Both the position numbers and the translations under genes were made by a program. Positions 1 through 5,812 of a stretch of 5,812 nt of DNA are shown piece by piece. Source of the DNA: Methanobacteriota archaeon (lineage in GTDB: Archaea; Thermoplasmatota; Thermoplasmata; RBG-16-68-12); the NCBI GenBank assembly GCA_005879045.1, contig VBLV01000120.1, forward strand, positions 1 to 5,812. The letters are read 5' to 3'. How positions within the stretch are numbered: position 1 is the stretch's first letter; every line of letters begins with the position of its first letter. The notes under the pieces were generated by a model, which made no database searches, was not told the DNA's origin, and was given only the letters and a program-made list of their open reading frames with translations.

Positions 1-801
1 CTCGCATACCCGGACGATCACCGCATGAAGTCGCGGGGCGTCACCTGGTCGGAACTCGAGGAGAAGCTGAAGAAGCTCGGCGAGATCCAGGAGGTCCGAC
101 GCCAGGTCGGGAACGCGGAGAAGAAGGCGAGGGCCCTCGTCGTCGAGGCGGGTGAGCCGTCGTTCAAGAAGCTCCAGCGCCTGGTCGAACAGGTCCGTGT
201 GATGAAGATCAAGGGCATCGACGGGATTTCACGCGCGATCATCCGGAAGCGCGGCGATGGGTACGTCATCTACACGGAGGGATCGAACCTCTCGAAGATC
301 CTCGAACTCCCGTACGTCGACGCCGCGAGGACCAGCACGAACTCGGTTCAAGAGATCTACGAGGTCCTCGGGATCGAGGCCGCGCGCAACGCCATCGTGA
401 ACGAGGCGTACAACACGCTCCAGGAGCAGGGCCTGACCGTGGACATCCGTCACATCATGCTCGTCTCCGATATGATGACGAACGACGGCGATGTGAAAGC
501 GATCGGCCGCCACGGCATCTCCGGCCGCAAGTCGTCGGTCCTCGCCCGCGCCGCGTTCGAGATCACGGCCCACCATCTGCTTCGTGCGGCGATCACGGGC
601 GAGGTGGACTACCTCGACGGCGTCGCGGAGAACGTGATCGTGGGCCAGCCCGTCACCCTCGGCACGGGTGCGGTGAACCTGATTTACAAGCCGCCTCCCG
701 GACTGCCGAAACCGACCGCCGTGGCGAAGCCCAAACCGGCCGTGACGCCTCCGCCCCCGGTGCCGGCCCCGGAGGAGCCCTTGCAGGAGGTCGTCCCGTG
801 A
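1..801 (+). CDS. rpoA2: DNA-directed RNA polymerase subunit A'' (C-terminal part, 5' end outside window)
   Basis: Archaeal RNA polymerase carries its largest subunit as two chains, A' and A''; A'' supplies the C-terminal part of the clamp, cleft and jaw region and acts in the core enzyme. The frame is open from base 1 (reads LAYPDDHR before the first Met at 25), so the Met at 25 is internal and the gene starts upstream; 266 residues are visible, against roughly 380-400 for a complete A''. Family hallmarks seen: [15 protein letters not shown] (bases 202-246), [16 protein letters not shown] (361-408), [13 protein letters not shown] (442-480), [19 protein letters not shown] (505-561) and the terminal [13 protein letters not shown] (640-678). 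After this normal end the chain continues for about 36 Pro-rich residues (691-798, 15 prolines), which is unusual. The stop TGA (799-801) overlaps the GTG start of rpl30e, as expected in the conserved operon. The identity is secure; whether the missing N-terminus is fused to A' cannot be seen. Confidence 0.95.
   Translation, partial: LAYPDDHRMKSRGVTWSELEEKLKKLGEIQEVRRQVGNAEKKARALVVEAGEPSFKKLQRLVEQVRVMKIKGIDGISRAIIRKRGDGYVIYTEGSNLSKILELPYVDAARTSTNSVQEIYEVLGIEAARNAIVNEAYNTLQEQGLTVDIRHIMLVSDMMTNDGDVKAIGRHGISGRKSSVLARAAFEITAHHLLRAAITGEVDYLDGVAENVIVGQPVTLGTGAVNLIYKPPPGLPKPTAVAKPKPAVTPPPPVPAPEEPLQEVVP
785..791 (+). promoter_or_regulatory. Shine-Dalgarno site for rpl30e
   Basis: AGGAGGT lies inside the last codons of rpoA2, six bases before the GTG at 798. 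It is a near-perfect match to the archaeal 16S rRNA 3' end. It decides the GTG start of L30e and supports translational coupling across the overlapping stop and start. Confidence 0.8.
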
Positions 802-1073
802 TCGACGTCCCGCGCGCCCTACGCGTCGCGACGGACACCGGCGAGGTGCGCTTCGGCCTGCGCGAGGTCCGCCGCGCGGCGAAGTCGAAGAAGGCGAAGC
901 TCGTGGTCCTCGCCTCGAATTGTCCCGCGGAAGCCGCTCGGAATCTGGGGGACATCCGCGTCTTCCGCTTCGGCGGCACGAACGTGGATCTCGGCGCCGC
1001 CTGCGGCGTGCCCTTTTCCGTCGCGGCCGTCGCGGTGATCAGCCCCGGGGAATCGAACATCCTGACCGTCTAG
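798..1073 (+). CDS. rpl30e: Large ribosomal subunit protein eL30 (L30e)
   Basis: This is a small RNA-binding protein of the large ribosomal subunit, of the L7Ae/L30e/S12e/Gadd45 fold, found in archaea and eukaryotes. The 91-residue product has the usual family length. It shows the N-terminal helix with [15 protein letters not shown] (residues 6-20), the [17 protein letters not shown] segment (27-43) with the conserved ASNCP loop, the [16 protein letters not shown] stretch (55-70) and the end [18 protein letters not shown] (72-89), which matches the family's closing PF-VAALAVIDPG-S pattern. The GTG start overlaps the rpoA2 stop in a GTGA arrangement and has a strong AGGAGGT six bases upstream. 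The position between rpoA2 and nusA is the standard archaeal order. I see no truncation or missing motif. Confidence 0.96.
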   Translation: MIDVPRALRVATDTGEVRFGLREVRRAAKSKKAKLVVLASNCPAEAARNLGDIRVFRFGGTNVDLGAACGVPFSVAAVAVISPGESNILTV

Positions 1074-1080
1074 GATTCGC

Positions 1081-1506
1081 ATGGCCGAGATCGTTTTCGA
1101 CGAGCAGACGATCAAGTACGTCGCGTTATTCCAGGATCTCACCCGGACGACGGTTGTGGACTGCGTCGACGCGGGCGACAAACTCATCTTCGTCGTCAAG
1201 GAAGGAGACATCGGCAAGGCGATCGGCAAGAAGGGCGAGAATATCGCGAAGCTGAAGCGCCTGATCAACAAGGACATTCACGTCGTCGAGTACTCGGAAC
1301 ACCCGGACAAGTTCGTCGCGAACGTCTTCCGGAATTTCGACGTCAAGTCCGTGCAGATCGAACAGCGGGGGGACGTCGTCCACGCGACGGTGACCGTCGA
1401 GTCGACGAAGAAGGGCCGGGCGATTGGGAAGGACGGAAGGAACCTCCGCGTGTCGCGCGACCTGATCGCCCGCCACCATCCGATTCAAAGTGTGAGCGTG
1501 GCCTGA
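1081..1506 (+). CDS. nusA: Archaeal NusA-like transcription factor, two KH domains
   Basis: Archaeal NusA is a short RNA-binding protein thought to act in transcription elongation or termination. It lacks the bacterial N-terminal polymerase-binding domain and the S1 domain. The 141-residue product fits the usual length of about 140. The first KH domain has its GxxG-type signature in GKAIGKKGENI (residues 45-55), and the second has GRAIGKDGRNL (112-122). VVEYSEHPDKFVANVF (68-83) is the typical linker between the two. The ATG start lies seven bases after the rpl30e stop; a modest AGGA (1072-1075) overlaps that stop and ends five bases before the ATG. With rpoA2 and rpl30e it forms one transcription unit. 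The next gene would usually be rpsL; here the operon order ends, and two in-frame TGA codons (1504 and 1534) rule out read-through into the transporter. Confidence 0.95.
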   Translation: MAEIVFDEQTIKYVALFQDLTRTTVVDCVDAGDKLIFVVKEGDIGKAIGKKGENIAKLKRLINKDIHVVEYSEHPDKFVANVFRNFDVKSVQIEQRGDVVHATVTVESTKKGRAIGKDGRNLRVSRDLIARHHPIQSVSVA

Positions 1507-1545
1507 GCCGGGCACCTCGCTCGTCACCACGAGTGAGTAGGAACC

Positions 1546-1556
1546 TTAACGTATTT
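1546..1556 (+). promoter_or_regulatory. Candidate archaeal promoter (TATA-like box) for the transporter
   Basis: TTAACGTATTT, preceded by AGGAACC, is the only clearly AT-rich stretch between nusA and the transporter. It stands out in otherwise GC-rich DNA. An archaeal start site about 25 bases downstream would fall near 1575, just before the hairpin at 1580-1605. The match to the TATA consensus is weak, so this is a suggestion only. Confidence 0.25.
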
Positions 1557-1579
1557 CGGCTGCTTCGTCGCGCGCCAAC

Positions 1580-1605
1580 CGGGTCGCCCAGGGCTGGGTG
1601 GCCCG
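1580..1605 (+). repeat. Strong hairpin in the nusA-transporter intergenic leader
   Basis: The arms CGGGTCGCCCA (1580-1590) and TGGGTGGCCCG (1595-1605) pair over 11 positions, two of them G-U in RNA, around the four-base loop GGGC. No T-run follows, so it does not look like an intrinsic terminator. It lies between the TATA-like box and the GGAGG motif and could be a structured 5' leader element of the transporter mRNA. The core CCCAGGGCTGGG is also a DNA palindrome and could be a protein-binding site. Confidence 0.5.
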
Positions 1606-1616
1606 CAATCGCCGAC

Positions 1617-1621
1617 GGAGG
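1617..1621 (+). promoter_or_regulatory. Shine-Dalgarno-like GGAGG upstream of the transporter
   Basis: GGAGG is a perfect core anti-16S match. It lies 29 bases before the TTG at 1651, too far to serve that codon, but eight bases before the in-frame ATC at 1630. That ATC opens the reading IQYKWTVLTVTTVG, which resembles the usual N-terminus of this transporter family. The motif therefore argues that translation may begin upstream of the TTG. Confidence 0.4.
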
Positions 1622-1650
1622 CGAGCCGGATCCAATACAAGTGGACGGTC

Positions 1651-3078
1651 TTGACGGTCACCACCGTGGGCGTGCTGATGGCCGGGATCGACTCCCGGAT
1701 CGTGATCGTGGGTCTGCCGCAGGTCGCCGCGAGCCTCGGGGCGGACGCGGAACAGGCGATCTGGATCACCCAGGCCTATGTCCTCGGGAGCACGGTCGCC
1801 CTCTTGCTCATCGGGCGCATCTCCGACATCGTCGGACGCGTGAAGCTGTACACGAGCGGATTCGCGGTGTTCACGGTCGGCTCGCTCCTGACGAGCCTCG
1901 CCGTCGATCCCGCCCAGGTGATCGCGTTCCGGGCGGTCCAGGGCCTCGGGTCCGCGATCCTGTTCACGAACAGCGCGGCCATGATCGTCGACGCGACGCC
2001 CGCGGACGAACTCGGTCTCTCCCTCGGGATCAACCAGGTCGCCTTCCGGATGGGCTCGATGGCCGGCCTGACCCTCAGCGGCATCATTCTTTCGTTCCTC
2101 GACTGGCGCGCCCTGTTCTACGTGAACGTCCCGATCGGAATCTTCGGCACCGTGTGGGCCCACTTCCGGCTGCGGGAAATCGGGAAGCTCGAGCGCGGGG
2201 CCCCGATCGACTGGGGAGGTTTCGCATCCTTCACCGTGTTCATCATGAGCCTCCTCCTGGCCCTCACCCTCGCGGCGTACGGGGTCGTCGAGACGAGGAC
2301 GGTGTCGATTCTCCTCGCCGTGTCGTTCGTGAGCCTCGGGGTGTTCGTGGTCCTCGAGCGTCGCCATCCGCATCCCCTGCTCGACCTGAAGCTCCTGCGG
2401 ATCCGCGAGTTCACGGGCGGCGTCGTGGCACAACTCCTGAACGCGATCGCATTCGGCGCCGTCCTGCTTCTGTTGAGCCTCTACTTCCAGCTCGTGTTGA
2501 GACAGAGTCCGCTGACGACGGGTCTCCTCATGATCCCGCTCGACATCTCCACCCTCGCGGCGGGTCCCTTGAGCGGCCGCCTCTCGGACAAGTACGGCCA
2601 TTTGCCCTTCACCACGTCCGGGCTGGCGATCATCAGTCTGTCCCTCTACCTGTTCTCGACGACCGACGCCTCGACTCCGTATTCGCATCTCGTCGTGTAC
2701 ATGCTTCTGTTCGGCGCGGGCCTTGGGTTCTTCGCCTCCCCGAACATCAGTTCGATCATGGGGTCCGTCCCACCGGTGCGACGCGGGATCGCGTCCGGGT
2801 TCCGCGCGACCTTCTTCAACGTCGGTTATACGATCAGTTTGAACCTCGCGATCCTCATTACGACGTTCACCGTGCCATACGCGTTGGTCACGCAGATCAT
2901 TCGATCCGGGAACACCCCCGGGATTTCGGATGCGGAGCGGATGCTCTTCGCGGAAGGGATCAAGACGACCTACCTCTGGCTGGCGGGGATTAACACCCTC
3001 GCGATCCTGCCATCCCTCCTGCGGGGGCGGCGGCCGAACCGCATTGCTCCGGCGGCGGTTGCGGCGATCGACCCATAG
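1651..3078 (+). CDS. MFS transporter, DHA2-type (14-segment) drug:H+ antiporter family
   Basis: This is a membrane exporter of the major facilitator superfamily, DHA2 type, which usually expels drugs or other amphipathic compounds by proton exchange. The 475-residue product is almost entirely hydrophobic segments, and about 14 can be traced. Seen motifs: TM1 end with D14 and GLP (21-23); WITQAYVL (38-45) in TM2; loop motif A GRISDIVGR (55-63); motif B RAVQGLG (94-100) with R94; a degenerate motif C around GSMAGLTLSG (135-144) lacking the usual GPxxGG; DWRALFYVNVPIG (151-163); a second-half loop motif GRLSDKYG (309-316). The substrate cannot be predicted. TTG at 1651 is the only ordinary start codon in frame after the TGA at 1534, but it has no Shine-Dalgarno site. 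Upstream codons read IQYKWTV, typical of the family, so the true start may be ATC at 1630. The gene stands alone between two leaders and interrupts the expected ribosomal operon order. Confidence 0.88.
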   Translation: MTVTTVGVLMAGIDSRIVIVGLPQVAASLGADAEQAIWITQAYVLGSTVALLLIGRISDIVGRVKLYTSGFAVFTVGSLLTSLAVDPAQVIAFRAVQGLGSAILFTNSAAMIVDATPADELGLSLGINQVAFRMGSMAGLTLSGIILSFLDWRALFYVNVPIGIFGTVWAHFRLREIGKLERGAPIDWGGFASFTVFIMSLLLALTLAAYGVVETRTVSILLAVSFVSLGVFVVLERRHPHPLLDLKLLRIREFTGGVVAQLLNAIAFGAVLLLLSLYFQLVLRQSPLTTGLLMIPLDISTLAAGPLSGRLSDKYGHLPFTTSGLAIISLSLYLFSTTDASTPYSHLVVYMLLFGAGLGFFASPNISSIMGSVPPVRRGIASGFRATFFNVGYTISLNLAILITTFTVPYALVTQIIRSGNTPGISDAERMLFAEGIKTTYLWLAGINTLAILPSLLRGRRPNRIAPAAVAAIDP

Positions 3079-3115
3079 ATTGCGATTACTGAATGCGCAC
3101 CGAGGCCAACCAAAC

Positions 3116-3123
3116 GATTATTA
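3116..3123 (+). promoter_or_regulatory. Candidate TATA-like box for the helicase operon
   Basis: GATTATTA, preceded by CCAAAC, is the AT-rich patch of the 100-base gap between the transporter and the helicase. A start about 25 bases downstream would give a short leader of roughly 30 bases before the ATG at 3179. The consensus match is weak. Confidence 0.25.
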
Positions 3124-3142
3124 CCGCGGGGACCGTTTTCGT

Positions 3143-3160
3143 CCTGCCTGCGGTGGCAGG
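3143..3160 (+). repeat. Small inverted repeat in the helicase leader
   Basis: CCTGCC (3143-3148) and GGCAGG (3155-3160) form a perfect six-base-pair stem around the loop TGCGGT. A TTTT run (3136-3139) comes before it rather than after, so it is a poor terminator for the transporter. It may be a leader hairpin or chance in GC-rich DNA. Confidence 0.3.
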
Positions 3161-3178
3161 TGAAGGGATCCCCCCTCC

Positions 3179-4945
3179 ATGTCCCTCCCGGCCAGGGAGC
3201 CCCCTCCTTCGGCGGACGCCTCCCTCACCTTGCGGTTTGACGATTCGGATCGCGACGTCCTCGCTCGAGCCTTCCGGACGCCCGGCGAAGGCTCCCCCGC
3301 GTGGCGCTTGAACGGGACGGCCCATCGGATCTCGCTCGTGCACGGATTCGATCGGCTCCTCGCATGGCCCGTCCTTCAGGGCGTCGCACGGTACGAGCAC
3401 CAAGAGCGAACGGCCCTGCGGGTTCTTCGCGACATGCGGGGTCGGGCGATCCTCGCGGACGAGGTCGGCCTCGGCAAGACGATTGAGGCGGGACTCGTCC
3501 TCAAAGAATACGCGGTCCGCGGGCTCATCCATCGAGCGCTCGTCCTCACACCCGCGGCGCTCACGGACCAGTGGCGAGAGGAGATGGAGACGAAGTTCTC
3601 CCTGCCGTTCGCGGTCCTTCGATCTGTCCGAGATTGGGACCGAAAGCCGTTCCTGATTGCGTCGATGGACACCGCGAAGCGGGAACCCCATCGCGGTGCG
3701 GCCCAGGCTCGGCCCTGGGATCTCATCATCGTCGACGAAGCCCATCGGCTCAAGAACCGACTCAGCCTGAACTGGCGGTTCGTCGCGGGCCTCTCGAAGA
3801 AGTACATGCTGCTGCTCACCGCGACGCCGGTCCAGAACGATATGGACGAACTGTTCAACCTCGTGACCCTACTGAAGCCCGGCCAGTTGCACACCTATGA
3901 CCGGTTCCTCGAACGGTACGTCGCGAGCGCCGACCGACGGGTGCCGATGCGGGTGCCGGAGTTGCGCGGGCTCCTCCGGGACGTGATGGTCCGCAATCGA
4001 CGCGGAATTGCATTCACGCTACCGCCGCGACGCGTGCACAGCCTCGCGGTCCGCCTGAGCCCCGCGGAGCGCCGTCTCTACGATGACGTGACGGAATTCG
4101 TGCGGGACGCGTACTGGTCGGCGTCGGGTCGCCTGCCGTGGACCGCGCGGTTGACTTTGATCGTCCTGCAACGTGAGATTGGGAGCAGCACTTTCGCCGT
4201 GGCCGAGACGCTGCGACGTCTCGCTCAGAGCCCGCTCTTCCGGCTCGACGAGCGGGAGCGTCTGGAGGAACTCCGACAAGAGGCCGTGGCGATTTCCTCG
4301 AATGTGAAGGCCGCGCGCCTGCGCACTTTCCTCAAATCCATCGACGAGAAAGTGCTCATCTTCACGCAGTACTTGAGGACGTTGGAGTACCTCCGAGAGG
4401 TCCTCGAGGCGGACGGGCACCGCGTCGCGTCATACCACGGCGGTCTCTCCCTCGCGGCGAAGGACGCGGCGGTGCGGACGTTCCGCGAGGACCGCGAGAT
4501 CTTTCTGAGCACGGAGGCGGGGGGCGAGGGCCGGAACCTCCAGTTCGCTCGGACCGTCGTAAACTACGATCTTCCGTGGAACCCGCTCCGGATCGAGCAG
4601 CGGATCGGGCGGGTGCATCGACTCGGTCAGGACCGCGAGGTCCACGTCGTGAACGTGTGGGCCGAGGATACCGTGGAGGCGAACTTGATGGAGCTCCTCG
4701 ACCGCAAGATCCACATGTTCGAGCTCGTCGTGGGAGAGCTCGACCTGATCCTGGGCAACCTCGACGAGCGTCGCTCGTTCGAGGACCTAATGATGGACAT
4801 CTGGGTCCTGCGGGAAGCGGAGGCACGGCGGTCCGCGCTGCGCCGCCTGGGGGATTCCCTCGTCCGCGCCCGGGCCCAGTATGAACAGGTGAAGGAAACC
4901 AATGACACGGTCCTCGGCGACTCGGGCGAGGCGGTGTCCGCGTGA
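3179..4945 (+). CDS. SNF2/RapA-type superfamily 2 helicase ATPase
   Basis: This is a DNA-translocating ATPase of the SNF2 branch of superfamily 2, most like the compact RapA-like prokaryotic forms. The 588 residues hold a complete motor and little else. Seen in order: FDRLLAWPVLQGVARYEHQ (57-75), the family lead-in with the Q-like element; Walker A DEVGLGKTIEAG (94-105); Ia TPAALTDQW (124-132); Walker B DEAH (186-189); III LLLTATPVQN (211-220); IV KVLIFTQY (391-398); V STEAGGEGRN (444-453); VI QRIGRVHRLGQ (474-484) with arginine-finger candidates R478 and R481. All catalytic residues are present. It is shorter than E. coli RapA (968 aa) and has no visible extra DNA- or polymerase-binding domain; the next gene may supply that role. 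The ATG at 3179 is the only plausible start but has no Shine-Dalgarno site; a C-rich run precedes it. The product ends in a charged helical tail (about 545-572). Its substrate is unknown. Confidence 0.92.
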   Translation: MSLPAREPPPSADASLTLRFDDSDRDVLARAFRTPGEGSPAWRLNGTAHRISLVHGFDRLLAWPVLQGVARYEHQERTALRVLRDMRGRAILADEVGLGKTIEAGLVLKEYAVRGLIHRALVLTPAALTDQWREEMETKFSLPFAVLRSVRDWDRKPFLIASMDTAKREPHRGAAQARPWDLIIVDEAHRLKNRLSLNWRFVAGLSKKYMLLLTATPVQNDMDELFNLVTLLKPGQLHTYDRFLERYVASADRRVPMRVPELRGLLRDVMVRNRRGIAFTLPPRRVHSLAVRLSPAERRLYDDVTEFVRDAYWSASGRLPWTARLTLIVLQREIGSSTFAVAETLRRLAQSPLFRLDERERLEELRQEAVAISSNVKAARLRTFLKSIDEKVLIFTQYLRTLEYLREVLEADGHRVASYHGGLSLAAKDAAVRTFREDREIFLSTEAGGEGRNLQFARTVVNYDLPWNPLRIEQRIGRVHRLGQDREVHVVNVWAEDTVEANLMELLDRKIHMFELVVGELDLILGNLDERRSFEDLMMDIWVLREAEARRSALRRLGDSLVRARAQYEQVKETNDTVLGDSGEAVSA

Positions 4946-5812
4946 GCGATGTGCCGCCGTTACGGCCGTTCGTCATCGAGGCGCTCACGGATCTCGGCGC
5001 GAGAGTGTCCGACGGCGATTCGCTCGTCTGGGTCCAAGCCCCCGAATCGGTGCAACGGGATCTCGAGGTGCCGGCGCGCTTCGCGCTCTCATTCGATCCG
5101 GAGCGAAGCGGAGAGTTCGAGGCCGAGATGGTCGCTCCGGGTAGCTACTTCCTGGAGCGGCTGGTCTCGGTCGTCACCCGCCGAGGTCAGTGGGATGTGT
5201 CGCGATGCGCGGTCACGGCCACGGATTGGATCTCCGACACGTTGCATGAGTCCGGCCTCGATCCGGAGACTGCGGTCTCTTCGCGTGTGGATGGAATTGA
5301 GGACGAGCTTCTGCTGCTCTTTGCGTTCCGCGTGACCCTTGTCTCGGACGAGAAGCGCGAGAGCTTTCATCTGGTCGCGGTCTCGCTCGTCGACGGATCC
5401 ACGTGGCCGGAGGACCCGGACCGTGCGGGCCGGGGTCTCGTGCCGCATCCTGCGCCAGCGATTCGCCCCGATCTGGAGGCGGCGTATCGCCTCGCGACCG
5501 AATCCCTCCGCACGACGACGGGCGTCGAGGTCGAACGGTTCCGCACGCGGAGCCTCGGCCTGTTGGAAGAGGAGGTCCGGCGCATCTTCGGATATTTCGA
5601 CCGGACGATCGACGGACTCCGCGAATCCGACCCGGGCGGATCGCAGGACCTGCTCCGAGCGGTCATGGCGGAGCGGGATCGGCGCCTCACGGAAGCCGTC
5701 GAGCGGTTCGATCCAAAGGCGAGTGCGTCCCTGTGTTCGATCCGCGCGATCCTGGTCCCGACGGCTCGCCTCCACCTCGAATTCCCGGATGGCACCAGAA
5801 CCGAATCCAGGC
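4942..5812 (+). CDS. Uncharacterised protein coupled to the SNF2 helicase (3' end outside window)
   Basis: I do not recognise a named family. The frame runs from GTG at 4942 to the window edge without a stop, giving 290 residues of a longer protein. The GTG overlaps the helicase TGA in a GTGA junction, and GAGG (4928-4931) lies ten bases upstream, so the two are probably translated together. Visible layout: an N-terminal alpha/beta part with PARFALSFDPE (44-54) followed by EAEMVAPGSYFLERLVSVV (60-78); a middle part with LLLLFAFRVTLVSDEKRESFHLVAVSL (about 122-149, beta-rich); a long charged helix EVERFRTRSLGLLEEEVRRI (196-215); a second charged helix AVMAERDRRLTEAVERF (240-256); then strands SLCSIRAILVPTARLHLEF (262-280). 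No signal peptide, membrane segment or catalytic motif is seen. The FDP...E...PGS..LE.L pattern and the charged helices recall regions that follow the motor in larger RapA-like proteins and the separate Bacillus YqhG partner of helicase YqhH. That likeness is from memory and unaligned. Confidence 0.8.
   Translation, partial: MSDVPPLRPFVIEALTDLGARVSDGDSLVWVQAPESVQRDLEVPARFALSFDPERSGEFEAEMVAPGSYFLERLVSVVTRRGQWDVSRCAVTATDWISDTLHESGLDPETAVSSRVDGIEDELLLLFAFRVTLVSDEKRESFHLVAVSLVDGSTWPEDPDRAGRGLVPHPAPAIRPDLEAAYRLATESLRTTTGVEVERFRTRSLGLLEEEVRRIFGYFDRTIDGLRESDPGGSQDLLRAVMAERDRRLTEAVERFDPKASASLCSIRAILVPTARLHLEFPDGTRTESR

Noticed and set aside
1580..1605. Hairpin as an intrinsic terminator of the nusA operon
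   Set aside because: No T-run follows the stem, and archaeal termination usually depends on T-rich stretches rather than on GC-rich stems.
1504..1653. Possible nusA-exporter fusion, since both are in the same frame
   Set aside because: Two in-frame TGA codons (1504 and 1534) separate them, and nusA ends at its normal family length.
1546..2688. 380-codon open frame on the - strand
   Set aside because: The product is a low-complexity mix of Arg, Glu, Asp and His antisense to the exporter. It has no recognisable domain and looks like a codon-bias shadow.
1533..2993. Long 486-codon open frame on the + strand overlapping the exporter
   Set aside because: It is rich in Arg, Pro, Gly and Asp with no family motif, and lies fully across the well-supported exporter. 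It is the third-frame shadow expected in GC-rich coding DNA.
3093..3311. Small + strand frame starting at ATG 3093 ahead of the helicase
   Set aside because: It overlaps the helicase start in another frame, has no ribosome site, and becomes Pro/Arg-rich once it enters helicase coding sequence. The helicase frame itself needs no frameshift.
4362..4988. 208-codon open frame on the - strand over the helicase end
   Set aside because: The product is dominated by Arg, Pro, Gly and Ser and lies antisense to helicase motifs IV to VI. There is no sign of a real protein.
4949..5335. ATG-started 128-codon frame after the helicase
   Set aside because: It is Ser/Arg-rich with no motif and lies in a different frame from the GTG-started protein at 4942, which stays open to the window edge and has sensible composition.

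Overview
The window is GC-rich and archaeal. Its first third is the end of the archaeal RNA polymerase / translation operon: the C-terminal part of RNA polymerase subunit A'' (a split largest subunit, seen only in archaea), ribosomal protein L30e, and the short archaeal-type NusA with two KH domains and no S1 domain. The split A'', the rpoA2-rpl30e-nusA order, GTG and ATG starts, and Shine-Dalgarno use fit a GC-rich euryarchaeote, possibly of the Thermoplasmatota. That lineage guess is inference only.

Layout, all on the + strand: 1-801 rpoA2 (5' end outside the window); 798-1073 rpl30e (GTGA overlap with rpoA2); 1081-1506 nusA; 1507-1650 a non-coding leader with a weak TATA-like box, a strong 11-bp hairpin and a GGAGG motif; 1651-3078 a 14-segment DHA2-type major facilitator exporter; 3079-3178 a second leader with a small hairpin and a C-rich start region; 3179-4945 a compact SNF2/RapA-type helicase ATPase; 4942-5812 (open at the window edge) a protein of unrecognised family, translationally coupled to the helicase by another GTGA overlap. 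No convincing gene lies on the - strand. I saw no rRNA, tRNA, CRISPR array, insertion sequence or attachment site.

The first three genes serve transcription and translation as one operon. In many archaea nusA is followed by rpsL and rpsG (S12 and S7); here the conserved order stops after nusA and unrelated genes begin. The exporter stands alone between two leaders. The helicase and its partner look like a two-gene module in which an SNF2 motor works with a separately encoded accessory protein, much as I recall the Bacillus yqhH-yqhG arrangement. This pair is the least understood part of the window and the best candidate for an undescribed system, but the sequence alone does not give its substrate.

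Other points to check are a 36-residue proline-rich tail on subunit A'', and the exporter's start: its conserved N-terminus appears to extend upstream of the only ordinary start codon, to an ATC codon placed 8 bases after the GGAGG motif.
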